A DNA stretch of 64,000 nt. Origin: Thiococcus pfennigii (GTDB taxonomy: Bacteria; Pseudomonadota; Gammaproteobacteria; Chromatiales; Chromatiaceae). Shown in pieces: positions 50,221 to 59,165 of this stretch; position 1 is the first letter of the stretch, and each line of letters opens with the position of its first letter. The DNA lies in contig NZ_NRRW01000017.1 in NCBI RefSeq assembly GCF_016583835.1, positions 1-64,000 on the forward strand. The letters are read 5' to 3'. Under the pieces are notes generated by a model. That model ran no database searches, had not been told where the DNA came from, and saw nothing but the letters and a program-made list of their open reading frames with translations. A program made the position numbers and the translations under genes.

Positions 50221-53085
50221 CTACCCGCAGTCGCCGATCCAGCCGCAGGCGCGGCAGCGCTTGCAGCCCTCCACGCGCACGACGGCCAGCGCCCCGCACT
50301 CGGGGCAGCGGGCGCCGATCCCCGCGGCGCCGATCTCCGGCGGCGGGGCGCGTTGGATCGGCGGGGCGACGACGCCGAGCGGGCTCACCGGGCGGCCGTC
50401 CTCGTCGAGCAGGCCGAGGGTGTGGTAACGGTGGGTCATCAGCGCGGCCAGGTAGGCGACCGTCGAGGGGTAGCGCCGCTGGCGCCGGCTGCCGGGCGCC
50501 GGGGCCAGGAAATCGCCCTGCGGTTCCTCGAAGTTCAGCAGCTTGCGCAGCTTGCGGGCGATCCAGGCGGTGTCGACGACGCGCATGTCGTAGGACAGCG
50601 ACTTGCACAGCCCGTCGAGGACCCGCGGGTACTCGCCCGAGAGCCACACCGAGTAGGGGCGGCGCTGGCCGTCGGGTAGCACCAGCTCCTTCAGAAACAG
50701 CACGCAGTCGTCACCGGTCGCCGGGTTCTCGATGTCGACGGTCCAGGATAGGGTGCCGTCCGGTCCGGTCTTGGGCTCCTTCGGCGAGATCAGGGCATCC
50801 TTGACCGGGCTCGCCTCGTGGGCGTCGAAGGCCCCCAGGGCCTGGCAGCGGTAGTGGACGATCCGGGCGAAGGCGCTGACGATGCTCGGCACCTGGACCG
50901 GTTCGCCGTCGGGCGGCATCGCCAGCGCGAAGGCGTCGTCGCCGCTGGTGCGCATCAGGGCCGTGAGCTTGAGCTTCAGCCAGGCGCGGTCGCTCGAGTA
51001 CATGTCGTGCGAGAGGTTCTTGGCCAGGGCCGCGAGGCCGCGCGGCGGCTCGCCGGTCACCCAGACCTCGAAGGGGTAGGGGGCGTCGTTCTCGATGTGG
51101 CCGACGAAGACGGCGAACTTGGCCCCGCCGGGGTGACGCACGAGGAAGGTCCAGGCCGGATTGCCGGCGACCAGTCGCGGGCGCGAGGGCCAGCGCACGC
51201 TGTTGAGCGTGAACTCCGGCAGGCGTTCCAGGCGCACGCGCCGGTCGGGGTCGGACTGCACCAGGTCCTCGACGGTGCCCTCCGGCAGGTCGGCGCTCGG
51301 CTTGGCCGCCGCGAGGATCGACCCGGTGATGGGGTTGGGGCGGAAGGTCGCGAGCGACTTGGCGCCGGCGCGCCAGGCCTCGAGGTAGATGTCCTCGAAG
51401 TCCTCGAACGGATAATCGGTCGGAATATTGACGGTCTTGGAGATGGCCGCGTCGACGTAGGGCTGCAAGGCGGCGACCATCAGGGCATGGTCGCGCGCCG
51501 GGATCTCCAGCGCCGAGACGAAGCTGGAGGGCAGCTGGGCGGCCACCTCGGCCGGCGCCCGCGAGGCCAGGCCGTGTCGGGCGCGGTAGCGGCGGAAGGC
51601 CTGGTCCTCGACCAGGTGGACGTCCCAGCCGCCGTTCGCCGTGCGGATGCGCCGCTCGTAGTACCAGCTGAACGGCGGCTCGATGCCGTTGGAGGCGTTG
51701 TCGGCGAAGGCCAGCGAGATGGTCCCGGTCGGGGCGATCGAGAGCAGGTGGGAGTTGCGGATGCCGTGGGCGCGGATCGCCTCGCGGATGTCGTCGGGCA
51801 GGCGCATCGCGAAGCCCGAGGCCAGGTAGCCCTCGGCGTCGAAGAGCGGGAAGGGGCCGCGTTCCTGGGCGAGCGCGATGCTCGCCCGATAGGCGGCATC
51901 GCGCATCGTGCGGGCGATCGCCGCCGCGAGTTCGCGGGCCTCCGCACTGTCGTAGCGCAGCCCGAGCAGGATCAGGGCGTCGCCGAGGCCGAGCATGCCC
52001 AGCCCGACGCGGCGCTTGGCCTGGGCCTCGGCCGCCTGTTCCGGGATCGGCCAGGGGGTGGCGTCCAGGACATCGTCGAGCATCCGCACGCCGATCGCGA
52101 CGAGCTGGCGCAACCCCTCCCAGTCGAGCTGGGCCTCGTCGGTGAAGGGGTCCTCGACCAGCCTCGTGAGGTCGATGCTCGCCAGGCAGCAGCAGCCGTA
52201 CGGCGGTAGCGGCTCCTCGGCGCACGGATTGGTCGCGGCGATGGATTCGCAGTAGGCGAGGTTGTTGTCGGCGTTGACCCGGTCGACGAAGAAGACCCCG
52301 GGCTCGCCGTGGTCGTAGGTCGAGGCCATGATCGCGTCCCACAGCGCGCGGGCGGGCAGGGTGCGGTAGACCCAGAGGCCGTCGTCGCGCTGGTAGGCGC
52401 CGAGCTCGGCGACCAGGGCCGGGGTCGGCGCGCGGCGGTGCACGAGCGCGAAGTCGCGGTCGGCGAGGACGGCCTCGATCAGCGCATCGGTGACGGCCAC
52501 CGAGAGGTTGAAGTTGGTCAGCTCGCCGGCCTCGTCCTTGGCCTGGATGAATTCGAGGATGTCGGGGTGGTCGCAGCGTAGGATCGCCATCTGGGCGCCG
52601 CGCCGTGCCCCGGCCGAGATCACGGTCGCGCAGGAGCGATCGAAGACCCGCATGTAGCTGATCGGCCCGGAGGCCTCGGCGCCGGTGCCGCCGACCAGGG
52701 CGCCGCGCGGGCGCAACGGCGAGAAGTCGTAGCCGACGCCGCCGCCCAGGCGCATCGTCTCGGTCGCCTGCTGGAGGGCCAGATAGATGCCCGGGACCCC
52801 CTCGGCATCGTAGCCCGAGACGCTGTCGCCGATCGGCTGGACGAAGCAGTTGATCCAGGTCGAGCGCTGGGTCGTGCCGGCCGCGGCATTGATTCGCCCG
52901 GCCATGACCAGACCTTGCCCCTGGGCGGCGAGGAAGCGCGGTGCCCAGCGCTGGGGCTCGGCCTCGACGGCGGCTAGCGCCTCGGCGACGCGGCGTCGTA
53001 CCGCCGCGACCGAGTCCTCGCCCCCCCGGCAATACTTTTCGATCAGGACCTTGGTGGAGATGGTCTGTGGTGATTCCTCGCTCAT
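50221..53085 (-). CDS. nrdJ: Adenosylcobalamin-dependent ribonucleotide reductase (class II)
   Basis: The ATG at 53085 (GAGGGA 7 bases upstream) gives 954 residues. The catalytic barrel has [12 protein letters not shown] (Cys80), [10 protein letters not shown], and the [14 protein letters not shown] loop with Asn286, Cys288 and Glu290. [12 protein letters not shown] and the [15 protein letters not shown] segment follow. After the barrel come two related ~120-residue TSCPD-type segments (both contain a (L)S(Y/H)DM motif) and a C-terminal zinc-ribbon-like CPECG...CKRCRACG tail with the shuttle cysteines. It reduces ribonucleoside diphosphates using coenzyme B12, with or without oxygen. No cobalamin riboswitch was found upstream. 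Confidence 0.94.
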   Translation of the reverse strand: MSEESPQTISTKVLIEKYCRGGEDSVAAVRRRVAEALAAVEAEPQRWAPRFLAAQGQGLVMAGRINAAAGTTQRSTWINCFVQPIGDSVSGYDAEGVPGIYLALQQATETMRLGGGVGYDFSPLRPRGALVGGTGAEASGPISYMRVFDRSCATVISAGARRGAQMAILRCDHPDILEFIQAKDEAGELTNFNLSVAVTDALIEAVLADRDFALVHRRAPTPALVAELGAYQRDDGLWVYRTLPARALWDAIMASTYDHGEPGVFFVDRVNADNNLAYCESIAATNPCAEEPLPPYGCCCLASIDLTRLVEDPFTDEAQLDWEGLRQLVAIGVRMLDDVLDATPWPIPEQAAEAQAKRRVGLGMLGLGDALILLGLRYDSAEARELAAAIARTMRDAAYRASIALAQERGPFPLFDAEGYLASGFAMRLPDDIREAIRAHGIRNSHLLSIAPTGTISLAFADNASNGIEPPFSWYYERRIRTANGGWDVHLVEDQAFRRYRARHGLASRAPAEVAAQLPSSFVSALEIPARDHALMVAALQPYVDAAISKTVNIPTDYPFEDFEDIYLEAWRAGAKSLATFRPNPITGSILAAAKPSADLPEGTVEDLVQSDPDRRVRLERLPEFTLNSVRWPSRPRLVAGNPAWTFLVRHPGGAKFAVFVGHIENDAPYPFEVWVTGEPPRGLAALAKNLSHDMYSSDRAWLKLKLTALMRTSGDDAFALAMPPDGEPVQVPSIVSAFARIVHYRCQALGAFDAHEASPVKDALISPKEPKTGPDGTLSWTVDIENPATGDDCVLFLKELVLPDGQRRPYSVWLSGEYPRVLDGLCKSLSYDMRVVDTAWIARKLRKLLNFEEPQGDFLAPAPGSRRQRRYPSTVAYLAALMTHRYHTLGLLDEDGRPVSPLGVVAPPIQRAPPPEIGAAGIGARCPECGALAVVRVEGCKRCRACGWIGDCG

Positions 53086-53632
53086 CCGTCGTCCCTCTTC
53101 GCCATGCTGTATTCCGGGATCGCGCGCGGTCGGTTCGGTCGCTCGATGCGCCCTTGCGGCGGGGGCCGGGGTCCGTCGGACAGCCGGCGGCGCGCCCAAC
53201 CGCCGGTCGATGGCGTGCGGTGTCGACGCGCGCCGGCGGGTCGCCCCGCCGCTTGGGCTCGGGTCGTCCGGGGCGGGGTAATTTTGCAAAAAGACAACAG
53301 TCGCATTGTCGTCACCAAACCGGTCGACTTTTATTGGTTAGTTAAAACAATTACTTGCGTCTCTATCGGGTAGGGCGCGGTGATGGATTCGTGCGAAAAG
53401 ACAAAATTTGTTGCACTATTATCCGCAACATACGTTACACTAGGATACGGGTAGACCATTCGCGTATCGACGGCCTTTTTTGCGCGTCCTCGAGTGGCGG
53501 AGCCCGCAAACAGGAGCCTACAGCGTGGCGGGAAGGCGGCTATCGGTTGCTTTTCCGCTCTCTGCGAGTGGCAGTGATCCGGGTTGCCGACTTTTGGCCA
53601 CATCTGTAAACCCTGAATCAGAGGAAAACACC
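53086..53632. other. Divergent intergenic region nrdJ / OmpA-like gene
   Basis: This 547-bp gap is GC-rich near nrdJ but turns AT-rich at about 53280-53470, where promoters for both directions are likely. It includes GACAA-N8-TTGTC (53293-53310), an inverted repeat that could be an operator. TTGCAC (53411-53416) and TACACT (53436-53441) are spaced 19 bases apart, which is too wide to call firmly. No gene is supported. Confidence 0.5.
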
Positions 53633-54199
53633 ATGTCCAAATCAAGAAGTGCCCTCCGTGCCGCGCGGTTCGTCGCACCTGTTCTACTCGCGGCCGGCCT
53701 GGCCGCGCCGTTCGCGGCCAGCGCCGAGATGATCGAGCGTTTCTGGTCGTCGGCCGAGCCGCAGACCGCCTGGGTGACGAGCTATGGCGAGTGCTGGCAG
53801 AGCCTGGGCGGGCCGACCGATCTCCAGCCCTGCGTCACCGCCGTGGTCCCTGAAGAATTCGTCGTGCGCCTGAATTTCGAGTTCGATAAGTACCAATTGC
53901 AGAACATCGTCAACGACGACGAACTGCGTCGGCTCGATTCCTACATCGCCGACGTCAAGACCACGCCGGCCAACGAGTACCTGACGGTCGTCGGCCACAC
54001 CGACGCGAAGGGTTCCTACGAGTACAACGACGTCCTCGGCCAGCGTCGCGCCAACACCGTGCGCGACTACCTGATCTCCAAGGGCATCCCGGAGAGCCAG
54101 ATCGGTCCGGCCCAGAGCATGGGCGAGCGCGACATGCTGCCCGAGTTCAGCCCCTACGCGCTGGAGCAGCGCCGGGTGACGATCAAGAGCGAGGGCTGA
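53633..54199 (+). CDS. OmpA-family outer membrane / peptidoglycan-binding protein
   Basis: The 188-residue protein (ATG at 53633, GAGG about 8 bases upstream) has a signal peptide ending near AASA (residue 31), a linker containing two cysteines (YGECWQSL, LQPCVTAV) and a C-terminal OmpA-like domain (about 75-188). The latter has VRLNFEFDKYQL, VVGHTDAKGSYEYNDVLGQRRANTVRDYL and the closing LEQRRVTIK. The domain binds peptidoglycan diaminopimelate. There is no N-terminal beta barrel, so it is probably a periplasmic linker protein. The two Cys may form a disulfide. It is followed by a strong intrinsic terminator. Confidence 0.92.
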   Translation: MSKSRSALRAARFVAPVLLAAGLAAPFAASAEMIERFWSSAEPQTAWVTSYGECWQSLGGPTDLQPCVTAVVPEEFVVRLNFEFDKYQLQNIVNDDELRRLDSYIADVKTTPANEYLTVVGHTDAKGSYEYNDVLGQRRANTVRDYLISKGIPESQIGPAQSMGERDMLPEFSPYALEQRRVTIKSEG

Positions 54200-54597
54200 G
54201 TCCCCTCGTTTGCAGACTCGCGCGGCCCCGTTCGCGGGGTCGCGGCGAGGTGTCGAGAGGCCGCCGCGAGGCGGCCTTTTCGTTGGCTGCTCGCGATCCG
54301 CCGGTCGTTGGCCTCGCCGGTAGCCGACCACGCCGCCCTTGGAGCCGATGCCCCGCCGGCGCTAAACTCTGCGCCACGAAAGACAACAACGCCCGGGCCA
54401 GGGGCGATGCGCGCGCTGGGCGAGCCGTTTCGCCTGGCGCGGCGGTCTCTCTCGCCAGCCTCCCCGTCGCGATCGGCGCGGCCGTCCGCCGCGGCCTGCG
54501 TCTGTGCGCGGGTCCGCTCCTGACGCCGTGCGACCTCAGCCGCGGCCTTGCGCTCGACCCCGGCTGCCGCCCTTCCGCACCACGAGGTGACTCGAAG
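54200..54597. other. Intergenic stretch with terminator, upstream of SulP gene
   Basis: This ~400-bp stretch holds the terminator of the OmpA-like gene (54258-54280) and then GC-rich sequence without a convincing gene. The SulP frame is open back to 54250, but the extension is low-complexity and without a plausible start. Confidence 0.55.
54258..54280 (+). terminator. Intrinsic terminator after the OmpA-like gene
   Basis: AGGCCGCC-GCGA-GGCGGCCT followed by TTTCGTT is a classic stem, tetraloop and T-run. The stem starts 58 bases after the stop codon. Confidence 0.88.
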
Positions 54598-56361
54598 TTG
54601 AAGAAGCCTTCCGCCGCCTGGTCAGGCTGGTCCTGGCTGTTCCCGTTCATGACCTGGCTGCCCGGCGTCGGGCGCACCGAGATCCGGGCCGACACCTTGG
54701 CCGCGATCACCGGCGTCATCGTCGTCCTGCCCCAGGCGGTGGCCTTCGCGACGATCGCCGGCATGCCGCCCCAATACGGCCTCTATGCCGGGATGGTCCC
54801 GGCCATCGTCGCGGCCCTGTTCGGCTCGTCGCGCCACCTGGTCTCGGGGCCGACGACGGCGGCCTCGGTGGTCCTCTTCTCGTCGCTGTCGGTGATGGCG
54901 GTCCCGGGCACACCGGACTATGTGACCCTGGCCCTGACCTTGACCTTCATGGTCGGCGTCATCGAGTTGGCGCTCGGCCTCGCGCGGATGGGGGCCCTGG
55001 TCAACTTCATCTCCCATTCGGTCGTCGTCGGCTTCACGGCCGGTGCCGCCGTGCTGATCGCCGCCAAGCAGTTGAAGCACTTTTTCGGCGTCGAGATCGA
55101 CAGCAGCGGGCACCTGCACGATATCCTGATCCACTTCGGCCAGCACCTGGCCGAGATCAATCCCTGGGCGACGGCGGTGGCCCTCTCGACCCTGCTGATC
55201 GGCCTCGCCGTGAAGCGCTGGTGGCCGAAGCTCCCCTACATGATCGCCGCGATGGTCGGCGGCAGCCTGGTCGCCGCCGGGCTGGATCTCGTCGTCGGTC
55301 CCGAGGTCACGCGGATCGCCACCGTCGGGGCGCTGCCGGCGGGGCTGCCGCCGCTCTCCGCGCCCGATCTGACCTTCGACCACATCCGGGAACTGGCCCC
55401 GACGGCCCTCGCCGTGACCCTCTTCGCGCTCACCGAGGCGGTCTCGATCGGTCGGTCGCTCGCCGCCCGCGGCGGTTACCGCATCGACGGCAGTCAGGAG
55501 TTCGTCGGCCAGGGCCTGTCGAACATCGCCGGGTCCTTCTTCTCGGGCTATGTTGCGACCGGCTCGTTCAACCGCAGCGGCGTGAACTTCGCCGCCGGGG
55601 CGCGCACACCGCTCGCCGCGATCCTCGCCGGGGTCATGCTGATCGGCGTGGTGCCGCTCGTCGCGCCGCTCGCGGTCTGGTTGCCGAAGGCGGCGATGGC
55701 GGGCCTCTTGTTCCTGGTCGCCTGGGGGCTGATCGACTTCAAGGAGATCCGCCACATCATACACAGCTCCAAGCGCGAGATCTCGGTGCTGGCGGTGACC
55801 CTCTTCTCGGCCCTGTTCCTTGAGCTGGAGTTGGCGATCTTCGCCGGCGTCTTGCTGTCGCTGGTCCTCTATCTGGAGCGCACCTCGAAGCCGCGCGTCG
55901 TCACGCTCAATCCGGATCCGCGTCTGCCGAACCGGGCCTTCTCCAGCGAGCCGGACATCGCCCAGTGTCCGCAGCTGCGGATCATCCGCATCGACGGCTC
56001 GCTCTTCTTCGGCTCGGTGCCGCACGTCGAGGGCATCTTCGACCAGATCCGCGAGGCCTATCCCGACCAGAAGCACCTGGCGATCGTCGCCGATGGCATC
56101 AACTTCGTCGACCTGCAAGGTGGCGAGGCCCTGCGGCGCGAGTTCGCGCGCCGCCGGGCCGCCGGCGGGGGGCTCTACCTGATCAATGTCAAACAGGGCC
56201 TCTGGGAGGATATGGAGCGTTGCGGTTGCTTCGATGGCGACGGCGCACGTAATGTCTTTCAGACCAAGTCGGCGGCCATTCGCGCCATCTACCAGAAGCT
56301 CGACAAGGCGGTCTGCAAGGGCTGTCCGCGGCCGATCTTCCGCGAGTGCGGGGCGCGCTAG
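54598..56361 (+). CDS. SulP-family anion transporter with STAS domain
   Basis: TTG at 54598 (a GAGG lies ~11 bases upstream) begins a 587-residue protein starting LKKPSAAWSG. About 12 membrane helices include the SulP signature PQAVAFATIAGMPPQYGLYAGMVPAI, FGSSRHLVSGPTTAAS and SGYVATGSFNRSGVN. The C-terminal STAS domain (about 440-560) has RIIRIDGSLFFGSV and a HLAIVADGINFVDL strand-helix. It moves anions such as sulfate or bicarbonate across the inner membrane; bicarbonate is plausible in an autotroph but not shown by sequence. The tail is rich in Cys (ERCGC, AVCKGC, FREC), which is unusual and may sense redox or metal. Confidence 0.92.
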   Translation: MKKPSAAWSGWSWLFPFMTWLPGVGRTEIRADTLAAITGVIVVLPQAVAFATIAGMPPQYGLYAGMVPAIVAALFGSSRHLVSGPTTAASVVLFSSLSVMAVPGTPDYVTLALTLTFMVGVIELALGLARMGALVNFISHSVVVGFTAGAAVLIAAKQLKHFFGVEIDSSGHLHDILIHFGQHLAEINPWATAVALSTLLIGLAVKRWWPKLPYMIAAMVGGSLVAAGLDLVVGPEVTRIATVGALPAGLPPLSAPDLTFDHIRELAPTALAVTLFALTEAVSIGRSLAARGGYRIDGSQEFVGQGLSNIAGSFFSGYVATGSFNRSGVNFAAGARTPLAAILAGVMLIGVVPLVAPLAVWLPKAAMAGLLFLVAWGLIDFKEIRHIIHSSKREISVLAVTLFSALFLELELAIFAGVLLSLVLYLERTSKPRVVTLNPDPRLPNRAFSSEPDIAQCPQLRIIRIDGSLFFGSVPHVEGIFDQIREAYPDQKHLAIVADGINFVDLQGGEALRREFARRRAAGGGLYLINVKQGLWEDMERCGCFDGDGARNVFQTKSAAIRAIYQKLDKAVCKGCPRPIFRECGAR

Positions 56362-56536
56362 CCCGTGCACCCTGCTCGACTGGGACCGCGGCGGCCTGCG
56401 CGCGAAAGGGGGGCAATGCGGGTACCATGGGACCTGATATCCCGCAGGGGCCCGCGCGCGGGCGAGGCGATAGGCATCGGGCGCCGTAGCGGCCTTCGCC
56501 GCGCGGGTGAGCAGGACTCACGTAAAGCCTCTTCGC

Positions 56537-56586
56537 GATTGCAACGACTGGAATCCATGATGAAGCGGTCAACTGCCGTTCTTAGG
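56537..56586 (-). repeat. ~50-bp GGCAGTTG dispersed repeat, copy 2
   Basis: On the minus strand it runs CCTAAGAACGGCAGTTGACC to AGTCGTTGCAATC and is 42/50 identical to 48282-48331. It ends about 20 bases before the start of the ABC binding-protein gene, so it may overlap that gene's leader. Confidence 0.85.
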
Positions 56587-56606
56587 TCGAAGCCCTGTTC
56601 ACGCTG

Positions 56607-59165
56607 ATGTGGAAGAAGGTTGCACGACCGCTGCTGGCCCTGGCGCTGCTCGCCGCCTTGATGCTCCTGCTCCTGCAAGGCGGCGGCGCGGACCGGCGCG
56701 CGGCGGGCGCCCAGGGCGTCCCGCTGAGCGACGCGGCCCTGGCCGAGCGGCGCGGCGCGCTGGTCGACGAGGTCGTCTTCACGCAGGAGGGCGACCTCGG
56801 CAAGATCTCCGGTCTGATCGGCAACGGCGGCCTCGACGTCTATGGCCAGGGCATCACCAACACGACCCTGTTCCGGCGCCTGCGCGACTCGCAGAGCGCC
56901 GCCTACGACCTCGCCTACGGCTCGTCGATGGAGGTCACCGTCAACCCGGTCGGGCCGCGCTTCGCGAACGGCGATCTCAACCCCTTCCAGGTCCCGGCCA
57001 TCCGCGAGGCCCTCAACTGGCTGATCGACCGACGCCATGTCGCCGACGAACTCTACGGCGGGCTGGCCGTGCCGCGGTTCCTGCCGCTGAGCACCGCGTT
57101 CGTCGACTATGCCCGGCTGGCGGATCGCGCGCGGGCGCTGGAGCTGCGCTACCGCCATGACCCCGAGCGTGCCGGCGCCGTGATCGGCCGCGAGATGACC
57201 GACCTCGGCGCCCGCCGCGAGGACGGCCGGTGGCTCGTCGACGGCGAGCCGGTGCGCATCCGGGTCCTGATCCGCACCGAGGACACCCGCCAGCAGGTCG
57301 GCGACTACCTGGCCAATCTCCTCGAGGACCAGGGCTTCACCGTCGAGCGCCTCTACCGCACCGCCGAGGAGGCCTCGCGCATCTGGATCGCGACCGACCC
57401 GGCCGCCGGCGGCTGGCACCTCTACACCGGCGGCTGGGTCGCGACCGCGATCAACCGCGACGAGTCGGACAACCTGACCTACTACTACACGCCGCGCGGT
57501 CGCCCGGAGCCGCTCTGGCAGGCCTACAGCCCCGACCCCGAGCTCGATCGGATCGCCGAGCGGCTGGAGCGCGGCGACTACGCCAGCACCGCCGAGCGCG
57601 AGTCGCTGCTGCTGCGTGGCCTGGAGCTCGCGATGCGCGACTCGGTGCGGGTCTGGGTCGTCGACCAACTCAACGTCGCGCCGCGCGCCCGCGAGCTGGC
57701 GCTCGCGACCGATCTCGCCGGCGGCGTCGCCGGCTCCTCGCTCTGGCCCTATACGTTACGATTCCAGGGGCGGTTGGGTGGTCAGGTCGTCTTCGGCGTC
57801 CCGAACCTGCTCACCGAGCCCTGGAACCCGGTTGCCGGCAGCAATTGGCTCTATGACCGGCTGATCACGCGCGGCCTCGACGACCCGGTGCTGCTACCCG
57901 ATCCCTACACGGGCCTGTTCTGGCCGCAGCGCATCGCCGGGGCCGAGGTGACGGTCAAGGAGGGGCTGCCGGTGGCCCGCACGCTCGACTGGCTGACGCT
58001 CGAGACCGCCCCCGAGATCCGGGTGCCCGCCGATACCTGGATCGACTGGGACCCGGCGGCCGGGCGCTTCCTCACCGTCGGCGAGCGCCACCCGGAGGGC
58101 CTCACGGCGCGCACCCGCACGCGCGTGCAGTACGAACCCGGCTTCCTCGATCGGCACTGGCACGACGGCAGCCCGATGTCGCTCGCCGACATCCTGTTGC
58201 CCTGGGCCCTGACCTTCGAGCGCGCCGACACCGACAGCCCCCTCTTCGATGCGAGCTATGCGCCGACCTTCGAGGTCTTCCAGCGCCACTTCCGCGGCTG
58301 GCGCATCGTCTCGCGCGCGCCGCTGGTGATCGAGATCTACAGCGACCAGATCTATCCAGACGCCGAGACGATCGTCGCCGCGCGCGCCCCGTCGGTCTCG
58401 CCGTGGCACGTGCTGGCGCTGGGCATCGCCGCCGAGCGCCGCGGCGAGCTGGCCTTCTCGTCGGACAAGGCCGATCGCCAGCAGGTCGACTGGATGAGCC
58501 TGGTCGCCGGGCCGAGCCTGGCGATCCTCGAACGCCACCTGGGGGCGGCGCGCGAGCAGGGCCTGGTCCCCTATCCCGAGCTGCTGGGGCCATATCTGGC
58601 CAACGACGAGCCGGCCGCGCGCTACCGGGCGCTCGCCGACTGGTATGCGGCGCGCCGTCACTTCTGGGTCGGCGACGGGCCCTTCTATCTCGACTCGGTC
58701 CGCCCGGTGGAGCGCAACCTTGTCCTGCGCCGCGTCGCCGACTTTCCGGACCCGGCCGACAAGTGGCTGCGCTTCACGAGGCCGCAGATCCCGGAACTGG
58801 CCCTCGACGGCCCGCTGGTGGTCGCGGCCGGGGACGGTGCCGCGTTCACGCTCGGGATCACCTACGCTGACCAGCCCTATCCGGGCGAGGCGATCGAGGC
58901 GGCGCGCTTCCTGCTGTTCGACGGCACGGGCGGGCTCGCGGCGAAGGGCGAGGCCGAGCCGGTCGCGCCGGGGCGCTGGCGGATCGGCCTGGACCCGGAG
59001 CAGGTCGCGGCCCTCGGGGTCGGCGCCAACCGCCTCGAGGTCGCGGTGACCTCGCGACGGGTCGCGCTGCCGGCCTTCGGCTCGCACGTCTTCGCGACCG
59101 TACCGGCCGCGGCGCTCGCGACCCGAACCGACGCGATCCGGGCCGGTAACGGAGGTGCGCGATGA
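56607..59165 (+). CDS. ABC transporter binding protein, family 5 type, lobes apparently permuted
   Basis: The 852-residue protein has an N-terminal signal or anchor (ARPLLALALLAALMLLLLQ, 7-24) without a lipobox. The features usual for the C-terminal lobe of family-5 binding proteins come first: GNGGLDVYGQG (73-81), NPFQVPAIREALNWLIDRRHV (125-145) and HDPERAG (184-190). The features usual for the N-terminal lobe come later: LLTEPWNPVAGSNWLYDRL (401-419), PDPYTGLFWPQ (431-441), HDGSPMSLADI (519-529) and a GDGPFYL segment near 690. Normal family members are 500-600 residues in the opposite order. A C-terminal beta-rich extension (about 720-852) follows. It overlaps the first permease gene by 4 bp. 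A substrate cannot be named; peptides or oligosaccharides are usual. Confidence 0.82.
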   Translation: MWKKVARPLLALALLAALMLLLLQGGGADRRAAGAQGVPLSDAALAERRGALVDEVVFTQEGDLGKISGLIGNGGLDVYGQGITNTTLFRRLRDSQSAAYDLAYGSSMEVTVNPVGPRFANGDLNPFQVPAIREALNWLIDRRHVADELYGGLAVPRFLPLSTAFVDYARLADRARALELRYRHDPERAGAVIGREMTDLGARREDGRWLVDGEPVRIRVLIRTEDTRQQVGDYLANLLEDQGFTVERLYRTAEEASRIWIATDPAAGGWHLYTGGWVATAINRDESDNLTYYYTPRGRPEPLWQAYSPDPELDRIAERLERGDYASTAERESLLLRGLELAMRDSVRVWVVDQLNVAPRARELALATDLAGGVAGSSLWPYTLRFQGRLGGQVVFGVPNLLTEPWNPVAGSNWLYDRLITRGLDDPVLLPDPYTGLFWPQRIAGAEVTVKEGLPVARTLDWLTLETAPEIRVPADTWIDWDPAAGRFLTVGERHPEGLTARTRTRVQYEPGFLDRHWHDGSPMSLADILLPWALTFERADTDSPLFDASYAPTFEVFQRHFRGWRIVSRAPLVIEIYSDQIYPDAETIVAARAPSVSPWHVLALGIAAERRGELAFSSDKADRQQVDWMSLVAGPSLAILERHLGAAREQGLVPYPELLGPYLANDEPAARYRALADWYAARRHFWVGDGPFYLDSVRPVERNLVLRRVADFPDPADKWLRFTRPQIPELALDGPLVVAAGDGAAFTLGITYADQPYPGEAIEAARFLLFDGTGGLAAKGEAEPVAPGRWRIGLDPEQVAALGVGANRLEVAVTSRRVALPAFGSHVFATVPAAALATRTDAIRAGNGGAR

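Noticed and set aside
53086-53340. Cobalamin riboswitch upstream of the B12-dependent ribonucleotide reductase
   Set aside because: I looked for the conserved B12-box blocks on the minus strand and did not find them.
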